Shown piece after piece: positions 32,637 to 43,990 of a stretch of 64,000 nucleotides of DNA. Both the position numbers and the translations under genes were made by a program. The notes below the pieces were generated by a model. The model was not told the origin of the DNA. It did not search any database and was given only the letters and a program-made list of their open reading frames with translations. Numbering within the stretch: the first letter of the stretch is position 1; the number at the start of each line of letters is the position of its first letter. The stretch is taken from contig JAIVFH010000084.1 of assembly GCA_025765595.1 (NCBI GenBank), positions 1 to 64,000 on the forward strand, given 5' to 3'. The stretch is from Obelidium mucronatum. Taxonomy: Eukaryota > Chytridiomycota > Chytridiomycetes > Chytridiales > Chytriomycetaceae.

Positions 32637-35619
32637 ATGAGTACTTTTGATGGATCTATTCGAGAGGTCTGGTCTTAAGCCATATACCATAATCTAACAG
32701 GAACAACCAAACAAAGATACCCGGACTTAGAGTAGACTTCTTCAGCTTAAACACCAGCCACACCTTCTTTCTCTCTCACTGCCACCAGGTGACATTGTCT
32801 CTTCCAAACATTGAAACCTAAAACGCCATCAGGATCACATGCGAGGCCTCGACAATCCCTCATTCTGCTCAACGATTTATTGCTCTGAAGTAACTGGACG
32901 AATGCTTCCGTTTGTCAAAACAGGGAAATATGAGCATCTCCAGTCAAATATTGTGAGGTGAAACACCCAAAGTATTCGACAATTGACTCCGTATCTGCAC
33001 TTCAAAGAAATACATTCCAATGTTTGAGTCAATAACAATACGGACCCATCAAGGGGATTGTGTTCTTGTAACTGCTTTCCCTGCAAATCACTGTGCTGGT
33101 TCTACAATGTTCCTGTTTGAATTCAAGGGTCGTCGCGTGTTGTACACTGGTTAGTTGCAGCTCGAAAGAGAGGAAGGCAAAAGGTTATTGCTAAATCAAC
33201 TCGAAACAGGAGATTTGAGGGCCGATGATTCCCTCATGAGTGACATTTTATCCACTTCAGATGTGTTTTGCAATTCCTTCGGAAGCGTAAAACAAATAGA
33301 TACGGTGTATATCGATACCACCTTTTGTGACAAGAAGCTTCGAGTGTTTCCATCAAAGGTATTTTTTGATTTTTCGTTTTATTAGTGATTTCACCATCCT
33401 TTCAGAACCAATCTCTCGCTGCTCTTTTAACGGCGATATCGAGTCGCTCTTCAACGGCCACATTTTCCCTGAATTTTCTGTCTCTTGGATACGAGCACCT
33501 CGTTGTTGGAATCGCGAATCGTTTTCCAAACCAAAATACATGTTTCGCAAGAACAGTATGCTCTATATGCTTCTTATTCGTCAACCCACCCTTCGCCGCC
33601 GGATGAGAACATGTTGAAATATGTTACAAAGTAAGCCACCCTCTTCCTGTTGAAACAGTCACCTGATTTTTTTTTGTTCAAAGAAACCCATCAGGTGCAC
33701 GTTTCCATTTCCGATGCGATTGCTGGAAAACAGATAAATCAATGATAAGACTTAAAGCCACAACCATGCCGTGGTGTGAGTCACTGAGTCAATACTTGTC
33801 TAGTAAATCGACGAGTCCCGATAACCAAGAAACCTTGGATCCCGGGTTTTCTATTTGTGAAGAAACAGCATCAATGATTGTGAGTTTTTTTTTCATTTCG
33901 CGAACCAATCGTGCATTTGCTGACTTTTTTTTTCGGTTGAAAAACGATAAGCACGTCTTCTTTGCTATGCATAGCTCTTACAACGAACTCCGCAACCTCA
34001 TTCGCGTCATCAAACCGCACACTGTTCATGCATGTGTTCTTGACACAAGTAGTCCTTGGAATAACGCAGAAACGTTATGCGCATTCGATGACCTCTTGGG
34101 TTCACGGAAATCAACTTCTGCTATTCCGTTTTCACGAAATCGGAGTAGTGGTGGAGCAGCAGCGATTCAGCGCGGGAAAAGCGTCGCGGAACTGCTTCTT
34201 GAAGACTTATTGAACGGAAAAGTCCCACATGCTGAAACCAGTTCTGCAGAGATGGAATCAACTTGTGAAATGGAAGAGACTACGCAATCTTTGGAAATTA
34301 CACAGCCTTTGGATCCTGTTGTTGAAGAGCTTGGAAGTCTCTGGTTGGTGGTTTCAGCAGCTTCTGAGGAAGTCAAGAAAGATTCAAGTGGGGAATGCTG
34401 ATGCTGGAGTATTAAAAGCGGGAAAAGTGACATGTTATTTCTTCAGTGGAAACGGAACCATTAGTCTGCGCTTCCGTCGATATTTCCTCATCAGTTGAAC
34501 CAGTTGAATTGGATCCACCGGTCTACTCCTCAGCCGAGCCTCTATCGCAAAGTGATTCTGGGGATCATACAGTAGATTGTGAATATATGGAACGACCAAT
34601 TCATGAATCATCCAATGAATTCAACGGTGAAGAGGGCGAACCGATTGAAAACGCGGACTGTGAAGAAGTCTTGGTTCACGACTCTCTGCCAAATACTTTC
34701 TATCCTAAGCACAGAAACCTACCAAAGTGATATTATCGAGGATAGGACATCTATTTCACACTCAGAAGACGTTGGACTTGCGGATGGTACATCTATACGA
34801 TCAAAAGACGCTGCTATCGTGGGTCGCACTAGGTTCACAATTAGAAGAGTGTCGCAATCACGGATTCAGAACTTCAATGTACCACTCCACAGAAGCAGCC
34901 GCCCGTTCAAGAGGACGACTTTGACGACTCCATATTGATAATCGATTTGGACTGTGAAGATAGAGAGAGTTTATGCAGCAGCGTACCGCGGCGGTCTTCG
35001 ATTGTTACTGGATTTAGTGAATCTGATGAATACGCTTCATCGACCGAAACCGATGTCATCAACCTAATTACACCACGAAAAGAAAACTCTTGCACACCCA
35101 ATGCGAAATCCATCGCGAGATCGGCCCAAGTCTCCAGAGTCTCCCGACTTTATTGCTAGCAGCCCAATCTTGTCGACACCTGTGAAAAAACTCACAGCAG
35201 CTCCAAAAGCCATTGAAATAATAGATTTGACAATGTCTTCAGATGACGATGAACAAGAAGAAGCTGGGAAAAGGCTGATACTTGTTGTGCCAGATTCTCA
35301 GGAATCAACTCCAGTCAAAATCACCACGCCATTTTTGATTTCTGCTGCTTCTACTCCTACTCAGTTGCAACCGCCGCCACGATTGGAACAAAATAATTCG
35401 AACTTGTCTCGAACTGTACAGAAACAGAGTAAACGCTCAGTATCACCGTTCGATAGTGTAACAGCACCCTTATCGGCAGCTCTCGTACCGCCCCCGAAAA
35501 AGCAACGGGTCCAACAACGCAAGTCAGCATCAGGATCTTCTGACAGTCTAGCATGGATTCGAGATCTGAGTCGACGAAACTCGAGCGTTGTGCATCTGGA
35601 GCGGCAGGAAACTACTTGA
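32637..35619 (+). CDS. DCLRE1C-like: Artemis-like (SNM1C/DCLRE1C) nuclease with SUMO-interaction-like motifs
   Basis: Metallo-beta-lactamase/beta-CASP nuclease for DNA end processing. Exon 1 (32637-32666) reads MSTFDGSIRE, exon 2 (32717-32788) IPGLRVDFFSLNTSHTFFLSHCHQ, and exon 3, from 32833, DHMRGLDNPSF, building the HCHQDH metal motif in the Artemis rather than Pso2 form. Then come NHCAGSTMFLFEF, VLYTGDLRAD across an intron, and VYIDTTFCDKK. The beta-CASP part contains MHSSYNELRNLIRVIKP and HACVL. The C-terminal third is disordered and rich in Ser, Glu and Asp, with SILIIDLDCEDRE and IEIIDLTMSSDDDE, which fit SUMO-interaction motifs. Frame changes near 34410-34920 probably mix introns and inserted bases, so the tail structure is approximate. 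Confidence 0.82.
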
Positions 35620-36052
35620 AGCTGCCACTCTTTCGAATCAAGACGTGATAGGAGAAACGTAAACATATAGAGGCGGGCGGGGAATTTGTGTTGGAATGTA
35701 CTTATCCTTTCAAGAGGGAGAAAGCTGTTAATACAAAGTTCAAATAGCTAATTTAATAGACTTAATAAAACACGTAAATGATAAAGATGCACTGAGTCGC
35801 CAAGGCGTAGCCTCGAAAATGCCCAATTCCGATAATTACTGTCTCGAGTTGTTCAATTTTCTTATGAACAGGCTGTGTGGTACTTTCTGTCACTGGTAGA
35901 TGAAAGACGCCGCCCTGCCTTCAATGGGGCCCATGCTGATAGAGTCAAGTTTAACGTAGAGGAGGCTGAGATTGTTTGAGGTGTAAACTTGGTGATGAAT
36001 AATAACAAAAAGCCCAACAGAAGGTACATGATATTTCGGACACACAATTTAT
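35620..36052. other. Convergent 3' intergenic region
   Basis: 433 bp between the convergent Artemis-like gene and the C2H2 gene. AT-rich, containing AATAAA at about 35764 usable for polyadenylation. No gene seen. Confidence 0.5.
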
Positions 36053-36805
36053 TTACATTCGTATTCTTTTATCACACGAAGCAGTACAACTAACACGAAC
36101 ATGTCTCATCAATGCATCAGGCCGACTAAACCATTTCCCACAGATATGACATTCATGAATACATTCATCCACACTGGAAGGATGCAGACTCTGGTTATGC
36201 CGAGTAAGGTCATATTTCCTGCTAAACTTGACATCACAAAGCTTGCAATGAAGGTTCTCGGCGATGGGGCCTCCCTTTTTCCGGATATTGTATGTTCTTT
36301 TCTTTGGTATTTCAATTCTTGGTTTTGATTGGTTTTTGAGTGCAATGGTTGGATATACGGCGACGGATTGGGTGCTGGGAAGATGTAAGTCTGAATGTAT
36401 ATAAGGAGACTCTGGGGAGGCAAAGATTTGTGGTATAGATTGCGGGGATACTGGGGGTGGTTGATTGGCGTTGTGGGGAGTCCAAAGCAATGGCGGAGTG
36501 TCACATGCAGTGACACCTTGAAACGGAGATGGGAATGGAGAGATCGATGATCTTTGGGGGTGACTTGGAGGCGATAGTGTGCTGCTAAACTGCTGGAACG
36601 ATTCTGGGTGTTGTTGCAGAGGTGGTAGAGATGGGGAATCCAATGATGATGTGGAACAAGCATTGAATAATTGCCATACTGGCGGAAGCATCTTTGGCTG
36701 TGTCACATGTGGTTGATAAGCAAGATGATTTGGAGCAAGTGGTAGCCGCCCACTGTCTTGTCTTGGCTCCAAAGTAACGTAGTAATGGTTGTTGCACAGA
36801 TTCAT
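36053..36805 (-). CDS. C2H2 zinc-finger protein, probable transcription factor
   Basis: A single-exon 250-residue protein. The first two thirds are rich in Pro, Ser and Gln, as in activation domains. A basic patch (KKRTYNIRKKGG) precedes two C2H2 fingers near the C-terminus: CKLCDVKFSRKYDLTRHNQ ending in LH, and CHICGKWFSRPDALMRH, whose last ligand is a Cys (RVSC). The paired-finger arrangement with FSRxxxLxRH helices resembles fungal regulators of the Msn2/Crz1 general type, but I cannot assign an orthologue. The reading frame is intact. Confidence 0.8.
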   Translation of the reverse strand: MNLCNNHYYVTLEPRQDSGRLPLAPNHLAYQPHVTQPKMLPPVWQLFNACSTSSLDSPSLPPLQQHPESFQQFSSTLSPPSHPQRSSISPFPSPFQGVTACDTPPLLWTPHNANQPPPVSPQSIPQIFASPESPYIHSDLHLPSTQSVAVYPTIALKNQSKPRIEIPKKRTYNIRKKGGPIAENLHCKLCDVKFSRKYDLTRHNQSLHPSSVDECIHECHICGKWFSRPDALMRHVRVSCTASCDKRIRM

Positions 36806-37096
36806 CTTTTGGTATTGACAAGTTCAATTTTAGTTGCGTGCCAAAAAAAAAACTCTCTCTTTCGTTTGAACCTTCGATTGAGGCGACAAAGTTCAAAATT
36901 CGCCACCCAAACGAAAATGCCAATCGCAAGCCGGAGAAAATTTAGTCGCGAATCAAATCAAGGTTCAATCTTACATAAGAAGTGAGAAGTTGAGATAACC
37001 AGACTATAATACTCTGGCTTTGGGTTCGAAAAAGAACTGAACTACAGAGCTGGACTCTAGAAATACGAGTCGGACGGATATATCTTGTGTTTTTTA

Positions 37097-38022
37097 TTAA
37101 CCCATCTTTTCCTGCTTAATGTTTCGTGATGCACTTGGGATTCGAATTGTCATTCCATCCAAATCTTTACTCATTTCTACTTGGCATCCGAGCCGAGATC
37201 TGTTTGATGTTTGTTGTTTCATGTTATTTGGAAAAGTTACTAAAAGAAATAAAACCACCCACGTTTCAGTCAGACCGAATGCAAGATCAAGCATATCGTT
37301 TTCTTCATCCGTAGGTTCTTCTAGTTTCTCGTAAAACTTCTTTTCCATCACGACGTGACCTATTATTAGATTTCCCCAGCAGTCAGTACAAAACACCCAT
37401 CTTAAAAAAAAGAAAAACTTACACGTTGAGCATGCAAGAGATGCTTCGCAAGCACCTATCGGACCATGCCATGAATTCGATTTTAGAAAACAAATACTAA
37501 AGCTTATTTGATTGATCCACCAGACAAACTCAGCGTAAGCATATCATTGAATCCCACATGCTCCCAGATTGACAGAGATTCGTTTCGAATATGCCTTACT
37601 AATTGCCCCCCCAACCGAATTCCTCACCTTCCAAGTCAATGTTATTCGAATGCGCCAAGTCAAGCAAGTTCCATCCATCCTTTGCATAAACAGTCTTTTT
37701 GCTTCCATCTTGAAGAACGTAAGTGACTGCGTATCTGTTGAGGACCCGACAACAAAAAAAAAGGAAGAGTCCAGTGTCAGTCAAAAGTAACCAACACCTC
37801 AGAAACTGTGTTCATTCTCACCCTTCGCCTTCTTTCAATCTTTTAGTAGCATTGGTGTGAAGTGATACTGTTTGTTGATCCGTCCATTAGCTGATCCACT
37901 TTGAATGCAACATGACAATCTGCACCTGGAGTAGATGCAAACGATCTAGACAATGGCACAATCCGAGAATGTAATGTTGCTTGTGAAATCCTTCGCTGAA
38001 GTTGACGTTGGATCTGAATCAT
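37097..38022 (-). CDS. Mitochondrial [2Fe-2S] ferredoxin (adrenodoxin/Yah1 type)
   Basis: Electron carrier for iron-sulfur cluster and heme A synthesis in mitochondria. The start at 38022 gives a basic, Ser/Arg-rich presequence ([20 protein letters not shown]). The core reads [20 protein letters not shown], then a 33-nt exon (37423-37455) encoding [11 protein letters not shown], then [13 protein letters not shown] across the next junction, [16 protein letters not shown] and SRLGCQVEM. This gives the Cx5Cx2C plus distant C ligand set of vertebrate-type ferredoxins. The stop is at 37097. The join between the presequence and the core near 37800-37900 is uncertain. The small exon splits the third cysteine codon. 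Confidence 0.85.
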
Positions 38023-38107
38023 TATTTTTTGTTTTTAACGGAGTGACCTAACACCCAACCATTTAAAGAAAGGGGCTTAATAACAACGATTTATTTTCCT
38101 TAAATGC

Positions 38108-39775
38108 TTATGGCTTTACAACGACAGACCATTCGTGCTCAATCTCACCGTATTGAATACCCATAATAGTGTCAGCAAACTTTTTGGTCAAAGCTCCCGC
38201 TTGACTGCTTGGGTCCTTTGGATCCAAAGGAATAGCCCAATCTTTACCCTTGTAAAAGATGTTCTTGATTGGCGAGACAATGGCAGCAGTTCCAGCACCA
38301 AACATTTCCACAACACGCTTCTCCTGAATCGCCTGCACCAACTGTGGCATGGTCACCTTCTTTTCAGACACCTTGAACTCTCCCCAAGTTTTAGCAAGTG
38401 ACAAGATGGAGTCTCGAGTCACACCAGGCAAAATGGTTCCATCCAAAGGTGGAGTCACAAGCTCCAACTCTCCTTCCGCATTTTTCCAAAACACAAACAA
38501 GTTCATGGTTCCGACTTCAGTCAGGTAGTCCTCTTCGCCAAAGAGCCACAGGTTTTGCGCGTATCCCTTTTGGGCCACTTCGACTTGTGGACGGATTCCT
38601 GGAGCGTAGTTTCCTCCAACCTTGGCGTCTCCGGTGCCGCCTGGCCAGGCACGGACGTAGTTACTTGTCGCGCTTAAGCTCACGGCGGCGAATCCGGTTT
38701 TGTAGTATGGTCCCACGGGGCAGTTGATGACAAAGATTTTGGCCTTGTTTGAAGGGCCGACACCTTTTTTGTTTGGAATATGGTGGGTTACAAAAAATGC
38801 GATGCTTAAGAATAAGAACAAAAACACCAACCAAGAGATTCTTGAGTTGCAATGGCGGTGGGTCGAAGGTACAAACTGTATCCCCTTTCACTTGGAATCC
38901 ATCTCTCGTCTACCAAAAGAAGCTTCTTGATGCATTCAAGCAATTGAACCTTGTCGAATTCAGGAAGAGTCAAACGCTGACACGATCGAAGGAGACGGTT
39001 CATGTTCATGTCTGGACGGAACATTCGGATGGTTCCGTTCTTGTCCTTGTAACTATAATTCACAAAAAATAAAAATAAAAATTAGGTTTCTATAGCCGGT
39101 ATTTTTCGATTTTGAAGGCACGAGAAACGGTCGTTGATGCGTATTCCAATTCTGTCTCTTTTTTGGAGTCCAAAATATCTTATCAGGTTCTTGTTTGATA
39201 ACGCGCCCAATTGCTAGATGACATCATACGGGAACTTGAGGAAAGAGCCCAAAACTTACGCTTTCATTCCCTACAAATAAAAAGGATAGGCAGAGGGTTA
39301 GATACTAATAAACTCAGTGGGCTTTGTGTTGATTTCTTTCATCGGATCGGATCGGGACAGACGCCTACACCCTGGCCTGCTCCCTCCCCCACTGTTCCTC
39401 CAGCTGATAGATCTTCGTATAATAAAGCACACAGCCTCCAAATCCAAGCATTGCCCATCCATAACATAAAGTAGAAAAAACAAGTACCTCAAAACACTCC
39501 AATCCATAGTGAAACACAGTCGCCGACGGTGAAATGCTCAAGTTTCCGTAAGGGTGGATTTGCGGCTGTTCCCATCCAGACTTGTTGTTCCAGTTGACTT
39601 CCAACATGTGATCCGCAAAAGTAGCTCCAAACACCAACTGGTTGTTTGGTGGGATCTCCTTCTGGGCCGAAGTCAGAGTGATTTTCGTGTTTGCAGCAAC
39701 AATATCAGCCAGCTTTGCGCCTGAAGAGTAGAAGCGGGTTTGTGTGAGAGACGTGAGTCTCCGAAGGGCCAACAT
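38108..39775 (-). CDS. BAT1-like: Mitochondrial branched-chain amino acid aminotransferase
   Basis: PLP enzyme of fold type IV that interconverts Leu, Ile and Val with their keto acids. It begins MLALRRLTSLTQTRFYSSG, a plausible mitochondrial presequence. Conserved blocks are FGATFADHMLEV, ATVFHYGLECFEG, MFRPDMNMNRLLRSC, LYLRPTAIATQESLG, GDAKVGGNYAP (the PLP-binding Lys fits the KxGGNY position), TEVGTMNLFVFW and EMFGAGTAAIVSPI. An 11-nt micro-exon at 39260-39270 supplies the G-M-K-A of the family block GMKAY, joined to exon 38810-39052 region and to the upstream exon ending FE. All junctions keep frame and the C-terminus EHEWSVVV is complete. Confidence 0.92.
39260..39270 (-). other. 11-nt micro-exon of the aminotransferase gene
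   Basis: On the minus strand the bases GGAATGAAAGC are flanked by a 3' splice AG (39271-39272) and a GTAAGT donor (from 39259 down). Without them the conserved GMKAYKD block cannot be formed and the frame breaks. Its size makes it easy for gene finders to miss. Confidence 0.8.
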
Positions 39776-39954
39776 TTTGAAGCTTTTTTTGTTCTATTTG
39801 CAACAATACATTTGCAATTGCCAAAACTATGATAATAATATGCACGATTTGCTTAAGAGTGATTCATTTGATATCAGGAAGATTAGTGGATGCTGAGTAC
39901 GTGACTTCAGATCCAAACGAAAACAAACAAAAAAATAGTAAAAAAACAAACAAA

Positions 39955-41382
39955 TTAAACGGGAAACACCCTTGATCGTCTTCTGTTTGTCGTATCATCT
40001 TCCTTGGAGATTGTTCGACAGACGCGTTCCGCAGCAGCCTTTCTCCTGTAGTACATGGAGACAACAATGCCCAACATTATCGACACCAAAGATACCACTC
40101 CCACCACTATTGCAACAGTTTGTCCGCTTTTAGATTCACTGCTTGTCTCTTGTTCAGCTTGTGTTTCAGCGGCTATCTGGTTCTTCGAAGATTGGCTGTT
40201 TGTTGTGGGAATGGGAACTTGTCCAGTTGCACTTGCTGACGCGCTAAAAGTACTGGTAGGATTACTTGCCGTCAAAATTGAAGAGAGTTTTTCTGTTCGA
40301 GGTTCAGCAGCGACTCCTGCTGAAGATGAAGCAGACTGAGAAGGGATTGAAGTATGTGCCACGCCATTCCAAGTTCTTAGTAACAGGCACTACGGGTGGT
40401 GCAGATGTAGTCGCTGGCAAAACCAAAGCAGAAGTGGGATTTTGAACCTGAACTGATTTCGCAGGCGGAGATGGTATTGTAGGAGCCGCGTGCAGGAATC
40501 ACAGCTTCTCCCCCACACAAAATCTTGCCCAACACTCCACGTGAAGGATCCGAGACAACCGTCTGAATGCATCCAACACCGACAGGACAACTCTTTTGGA
40601 ACCAAATCCCAACCCCTTGTTTATTGACTGCAGCGCATTGTTGGAATCCTGAATCTTTGCTAGGTTCCTGTGCATTGCATGTCGTCGCTTTGAACGCATG
40701 ACGTGAAGCCAATTGTATCTGCCGTGTGAGAGTTTGTTCCGGAAGATGAAACAGTGATATCTGAACTGTGGTGATGACAATATTTTAAGACACTTGTGTT
40801 TCAAACGTGTTTCCAAGCAAGAATTTCGTTTCTTTACCAGGTGTTGAACTGTTCACCGGAACAGTTGGCTGTTTCATAATGCCATCTGATAACAGCTTTG
40901 TAATCTCCTGACGGAATATTTACTTCTATTTTCCCGATATGATGCTGTATTCCCACAAGTTGGGTTAGTTCCGATAACCTTCGAAGATTACGTGTCAGCT
41001 TAAAGAAGGATTCCGAACAAAGAAGATTACGCTTACCTCCCACCCATTTCCTCTATCGAGATAAACGGTACATCCACCTGAAAATAGTATGTCATTGGTG
41101 AATACTTCCAATCGATTTGAACCAAACTAAACCAATAAACATCCTGTACTCACCCATATGGTAAGCTGTCACTGCATAATCAATCGAAGCAGCTCCACCC
41201 GTCATTTGTGGTGTCAAAACCGGTCCTGCTGAAAGCCCATGACATGCATCGAAGCTTGCTGACCGCGCGATAGAGAACCCATTCACAGCATCTCCTGGAA
41301 CAAGTCTAGGTTTCGGCCAGAACATGAATCCGTGCGCTTGAACAAGACTGATCAAAGCTAATCTCGTAATCAACAGCAACAT
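39955..41382 (-). CDS. LPMO-like membrane-anchored protein 1 with cysteine-rich module
   Basis: A signal peptide (MLLLITRLALISLVQA) is followed directly by HGFMFWPKPRLVPGDA. An N-terminal His after cleavage is the copper-brace hallmark of lytic polysaccharide monooxygenases. Further shared blocks are FSIARSASFDACHGL, YLDRGNGWE-type sequence near 41030-41060, VNIPSGDYKAVIRWHYETA and GEQFNTW. A downstream module (SKDSGFQQCAAVNKQGVGIW, KSCPVGVGC, GVLGKILC) looks like a small carbohydrate-binding domain, perhaps CBM19-like. A Ser/Thr-rich stalk and one membrane helix (TVAIVVGVVSLVSIMLGIVV) with a basic cytosolic tail complete it. The junction near 40365-40380 shifts frame and is uncertain. Which LPMO family applies cannot be decided here. 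The paralogue at 45627 has the same layout. Confidence 0.68.
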
Positions 41383-42232
41383 TTTTGATGGTACAATTTT
41401 TTTCGTAACTTTCGGAGAATATTCTGGTACCTGTAAAAAAAAAAAACGAATAACGAAAACCAAGCTGAAACATGACTCTTATGTTTCATATCTCCTCTTT
41501 TTGCAAAAGCGAATCAGTTCAATGTCATTTGTTGTGTCTCAACCTGATATTTGTCAGGAATTACTGGCTTCAGACACAACTGTTTGAAGTTTAAAGGTCC
41601 ATGACTAGTGGGTAAATGAATCTAGGAAGATACCCTTTCGAAGTTTTCTTCAAATCAGCTGCAAGTTGCCGAAGTCATACCACGTCCAGTCACATCTGTG
41701 CCGAGTCAACGACTCTGCCTGTAAGAGTACCAGCAAGACGAAACAATTCTTTAATGATTGGATAGACACGGCGGTTGTTAAATGCAAATCCGATACATTT
41801 TTATCTGTTGCGTGAATCCCAGTGTCCGTTGCGCCGGCTGGGTCAGAAACAAAATGATGTGATTAAAACACAGATACAAGCAATCAAAATTGTCCTTTAA
41901 TTTCAAGAGATACAAGATGGATACGAGCCAAATTCGATTTATGTAATTGGCTCTTCAGTGCCCCCCAAAGTTGTATCCTTCTCTTGCAAATCTTTCCAAG
42001 CTGCAAATACCCAACGACAGCTTCTAAATCCGTCCCGTCCGGCGCTTCAACCTTTATTCTTTTTGGACAGCGTGCCCCTTTGTCATCTGCGTGCCTCAAA
42101 TCCAGTGGGAAGATCCATTTCCATTGGCTTGATTTTGGCGTGTGCCCTTTCCATTTGAAGAAAATCTGTTCCAAAAAAGGATATAAATACCCAACTATTT
42201 CGCTGAACGAGAAAAAAACAAAAAAAAGAAAG
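41383..42232. other. Intergenic region upstream of the phosphate transporter
   Basis: 850 bp between the LPMO-like gene (minus) and the phosphate transporter (plus). An open frame on the minus strand (41884-42258) overlaps the transporter start and has no recognisable domain, so I do not call it. The stretch should hold the transporter promoter. Confidence 0.5.
42182..42189 (+). promoter_or_regulatory. TATA-box-like element upstream of the phosphate transporter
   Basis: TATAAATA lies about 45 bases before the start codon at 42233. The leader between them is A-rich (GAGAAAAAAACAAAAAAAAG), as is common just before highly expressed fungal genes. Confidence 0.5.
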
Positions 42233-43874
42233 ATGGCAATCGTTCCTCTTCCAATCAACTCCTACACTGGAATCTTTGTTATCACGCTCCTCTTTGCGTT
42301 CCTTGACGGATACTCTATTGGTGCCAACGATGTTGCCAACTCATTTGCCACTTCTGTCGGATCCCGTTCCTTGACTTACACTCAAGCCGTATGCATTGCC
42401 TTGTTCACTGAATTCGGTGGTGCTGTTCTTTTGGGAGCTGCCAACACTGGTACCTATCAAGGACAACATTGTCAACTCTGCCTACTTTGCCGCTCGTCAA
42501 GATTTGCTTATGACTGCTTTCATGTGTGCCTTGATTGCTTCCTCTCTTTGGATTATGGGTTGTATCCGTATCGGAATGCACCCATCTACTACCCACTCTA
42601 TTGTCTGTGCCTTGGTCGGTGTCGGTGTTGCTGCCTACGGTACTGAAGCCGTCAACTGGGGCTGGAACGGTCGTGGTGTCGCTTACGTTGTCTCTGGTTG
42701 GGTTCTCGCGCCAACTCTCTCTGCTATTCTCGCTGGTACCATCTACGGACTTACTCGGTTCATTGTCTTCTCCAACCCTGAGCACTCACTTACCCGTGGT
42801 ATCTACTCTATTCCTGTCTACTTCACCTTGACTGGTTTCATTGTCTCCTTCTTCGTTATCATGAAGAACGGTCGTGGTGACTGGGGTATCGCTGTCGGTG
42901 GAAACAACCCAGGTGGTGCCGTTACTCTTAACGGAGACCTTACCAAGGCGTTCACCATCATTGGATGCATGACTGGGGTCATCTTGCTCTTCTGTGTCGC
43001 TTTCGCTATTCCATTCTTCATGAGACGTTTGGTCAAGGAAGAGAACTTGAAATGGTACCACATCTTCTACATCTGGTTTGTCCCCACTCAACCACGTGAC
43101 GAGAACTTGGCTGCTTCCTTGAACGAAGCCATGACCCCACACATCAAGTTGGAAGGCGTTGAAACCACCACTGAAGTCGTTGAAGCCAAGGAAGCTGAAG
43201 CCGAAGCTCTCCCAGAGAAGGGTCACCCAGCCTGGATCAAGTTCAAGAAGGTTGCCTTGAAGGGTTTCTACAACGACATTGCCAAGGACCAATACGAATC
43301 TGCCAAGCACTTGCACGAGAACGTTCGTTTGTACGACAACAAGACTGAATACCTCTTCTCGTTCCTCCAAGTTATGACCGCTTCTTTCGCGTCCTTCTCC
43401 CACGGTTCCAACGATGTTGCCAACTCTGTCGGTCCCTTCGCTGGTGTGTACAGTATTTGGGCTAATGGTCAACTTGCTTCCAACGCCAAGGCCCCAGTTC
43501 CAGTTTGGATGTTGGCTTTCGGTGGTGTTGCCATCAACTTTGGTCTTGCTTTCTACGGATACAACATTATGCGTAACTTGGGTAACAACTTGACCTACCA
43601 CTCCCCATCCCGTGGTTTCGCTATGGAACTCGGTGCTGCCTTGACTGTCATTACTGCCGCTTTCTTGGCTCTTCCAGTTTCTACTTCCCAATGCATTGTC
43701 GGTGCCACTCTTGGAGTCGGTATTGTTGGTGGTAACTACAAGGCTATCAACTGGAAGATGTTTGGTTGGATCGCTCTTTCATGGGCTTTGACTCTGCCAG
43801 TGGCTTCTATTACTGCTGGTGGTCTCTTCTGGCTCTTGACGAACGTTCCATCTTTCACTGTTGCTCCAAAGTGA
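42233..43874 (+). CDS. Sodium-phosphate symporter, PiT family (Pho89-like)
   Basis: Plasma-membrane inorganic phosphate transporter. The N-terminal signature reads FAFLDGYSIGANDVANSFAT and the C-terminal one FASFSHGSNDVANSVGPFAG. Together they are the duplicated PD001131 signature of PiT proteins, with about ten hydrophobic helices and a central hydrophilic loop (EVVEAKEAEAEALPEKG). The gene is intronless and uses a narrow set of C-ending codons, unlike its neighbours, suggesting strong expression. A single inserted base near 42453 (in GGTACCTATCAAGG) breaks the frame between NTGT and IKDNIVNS. Since everything else is perfectly conserved I regard it as a sequence error. Yeast Pho89 is induced by phosphate starvation; regulation here is not visible. 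Confidence 0.93.
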
Positions 43875-43990
43875 GAGACCGTTGATGGGAATTGAGGGGA
43901 ATAATCCCCTAACAACCTTAATATTATTGCATATTTAGAATGATGGATGAATGGAAATAGATATTCAATTCGTTTAACTTAAAATAATTA

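Noticed and set aside
32877..33086. 69-residue open frame on the minus strand
   Set aside because: Antisense to the Artemis-like exon containing DHMRGL, which fits the family on the plus strand.
41884..42258. 124-residue open frame on the minus strand
   Set aside because: It overlaps the phosphate transporter leader and start, and shows no family features; probably a chance frame.
42786..43691. 301-residue open frame antisense to the phosphate transporter
   Set aside because: A shadow produced by the biased codon use of the conserved transporter.
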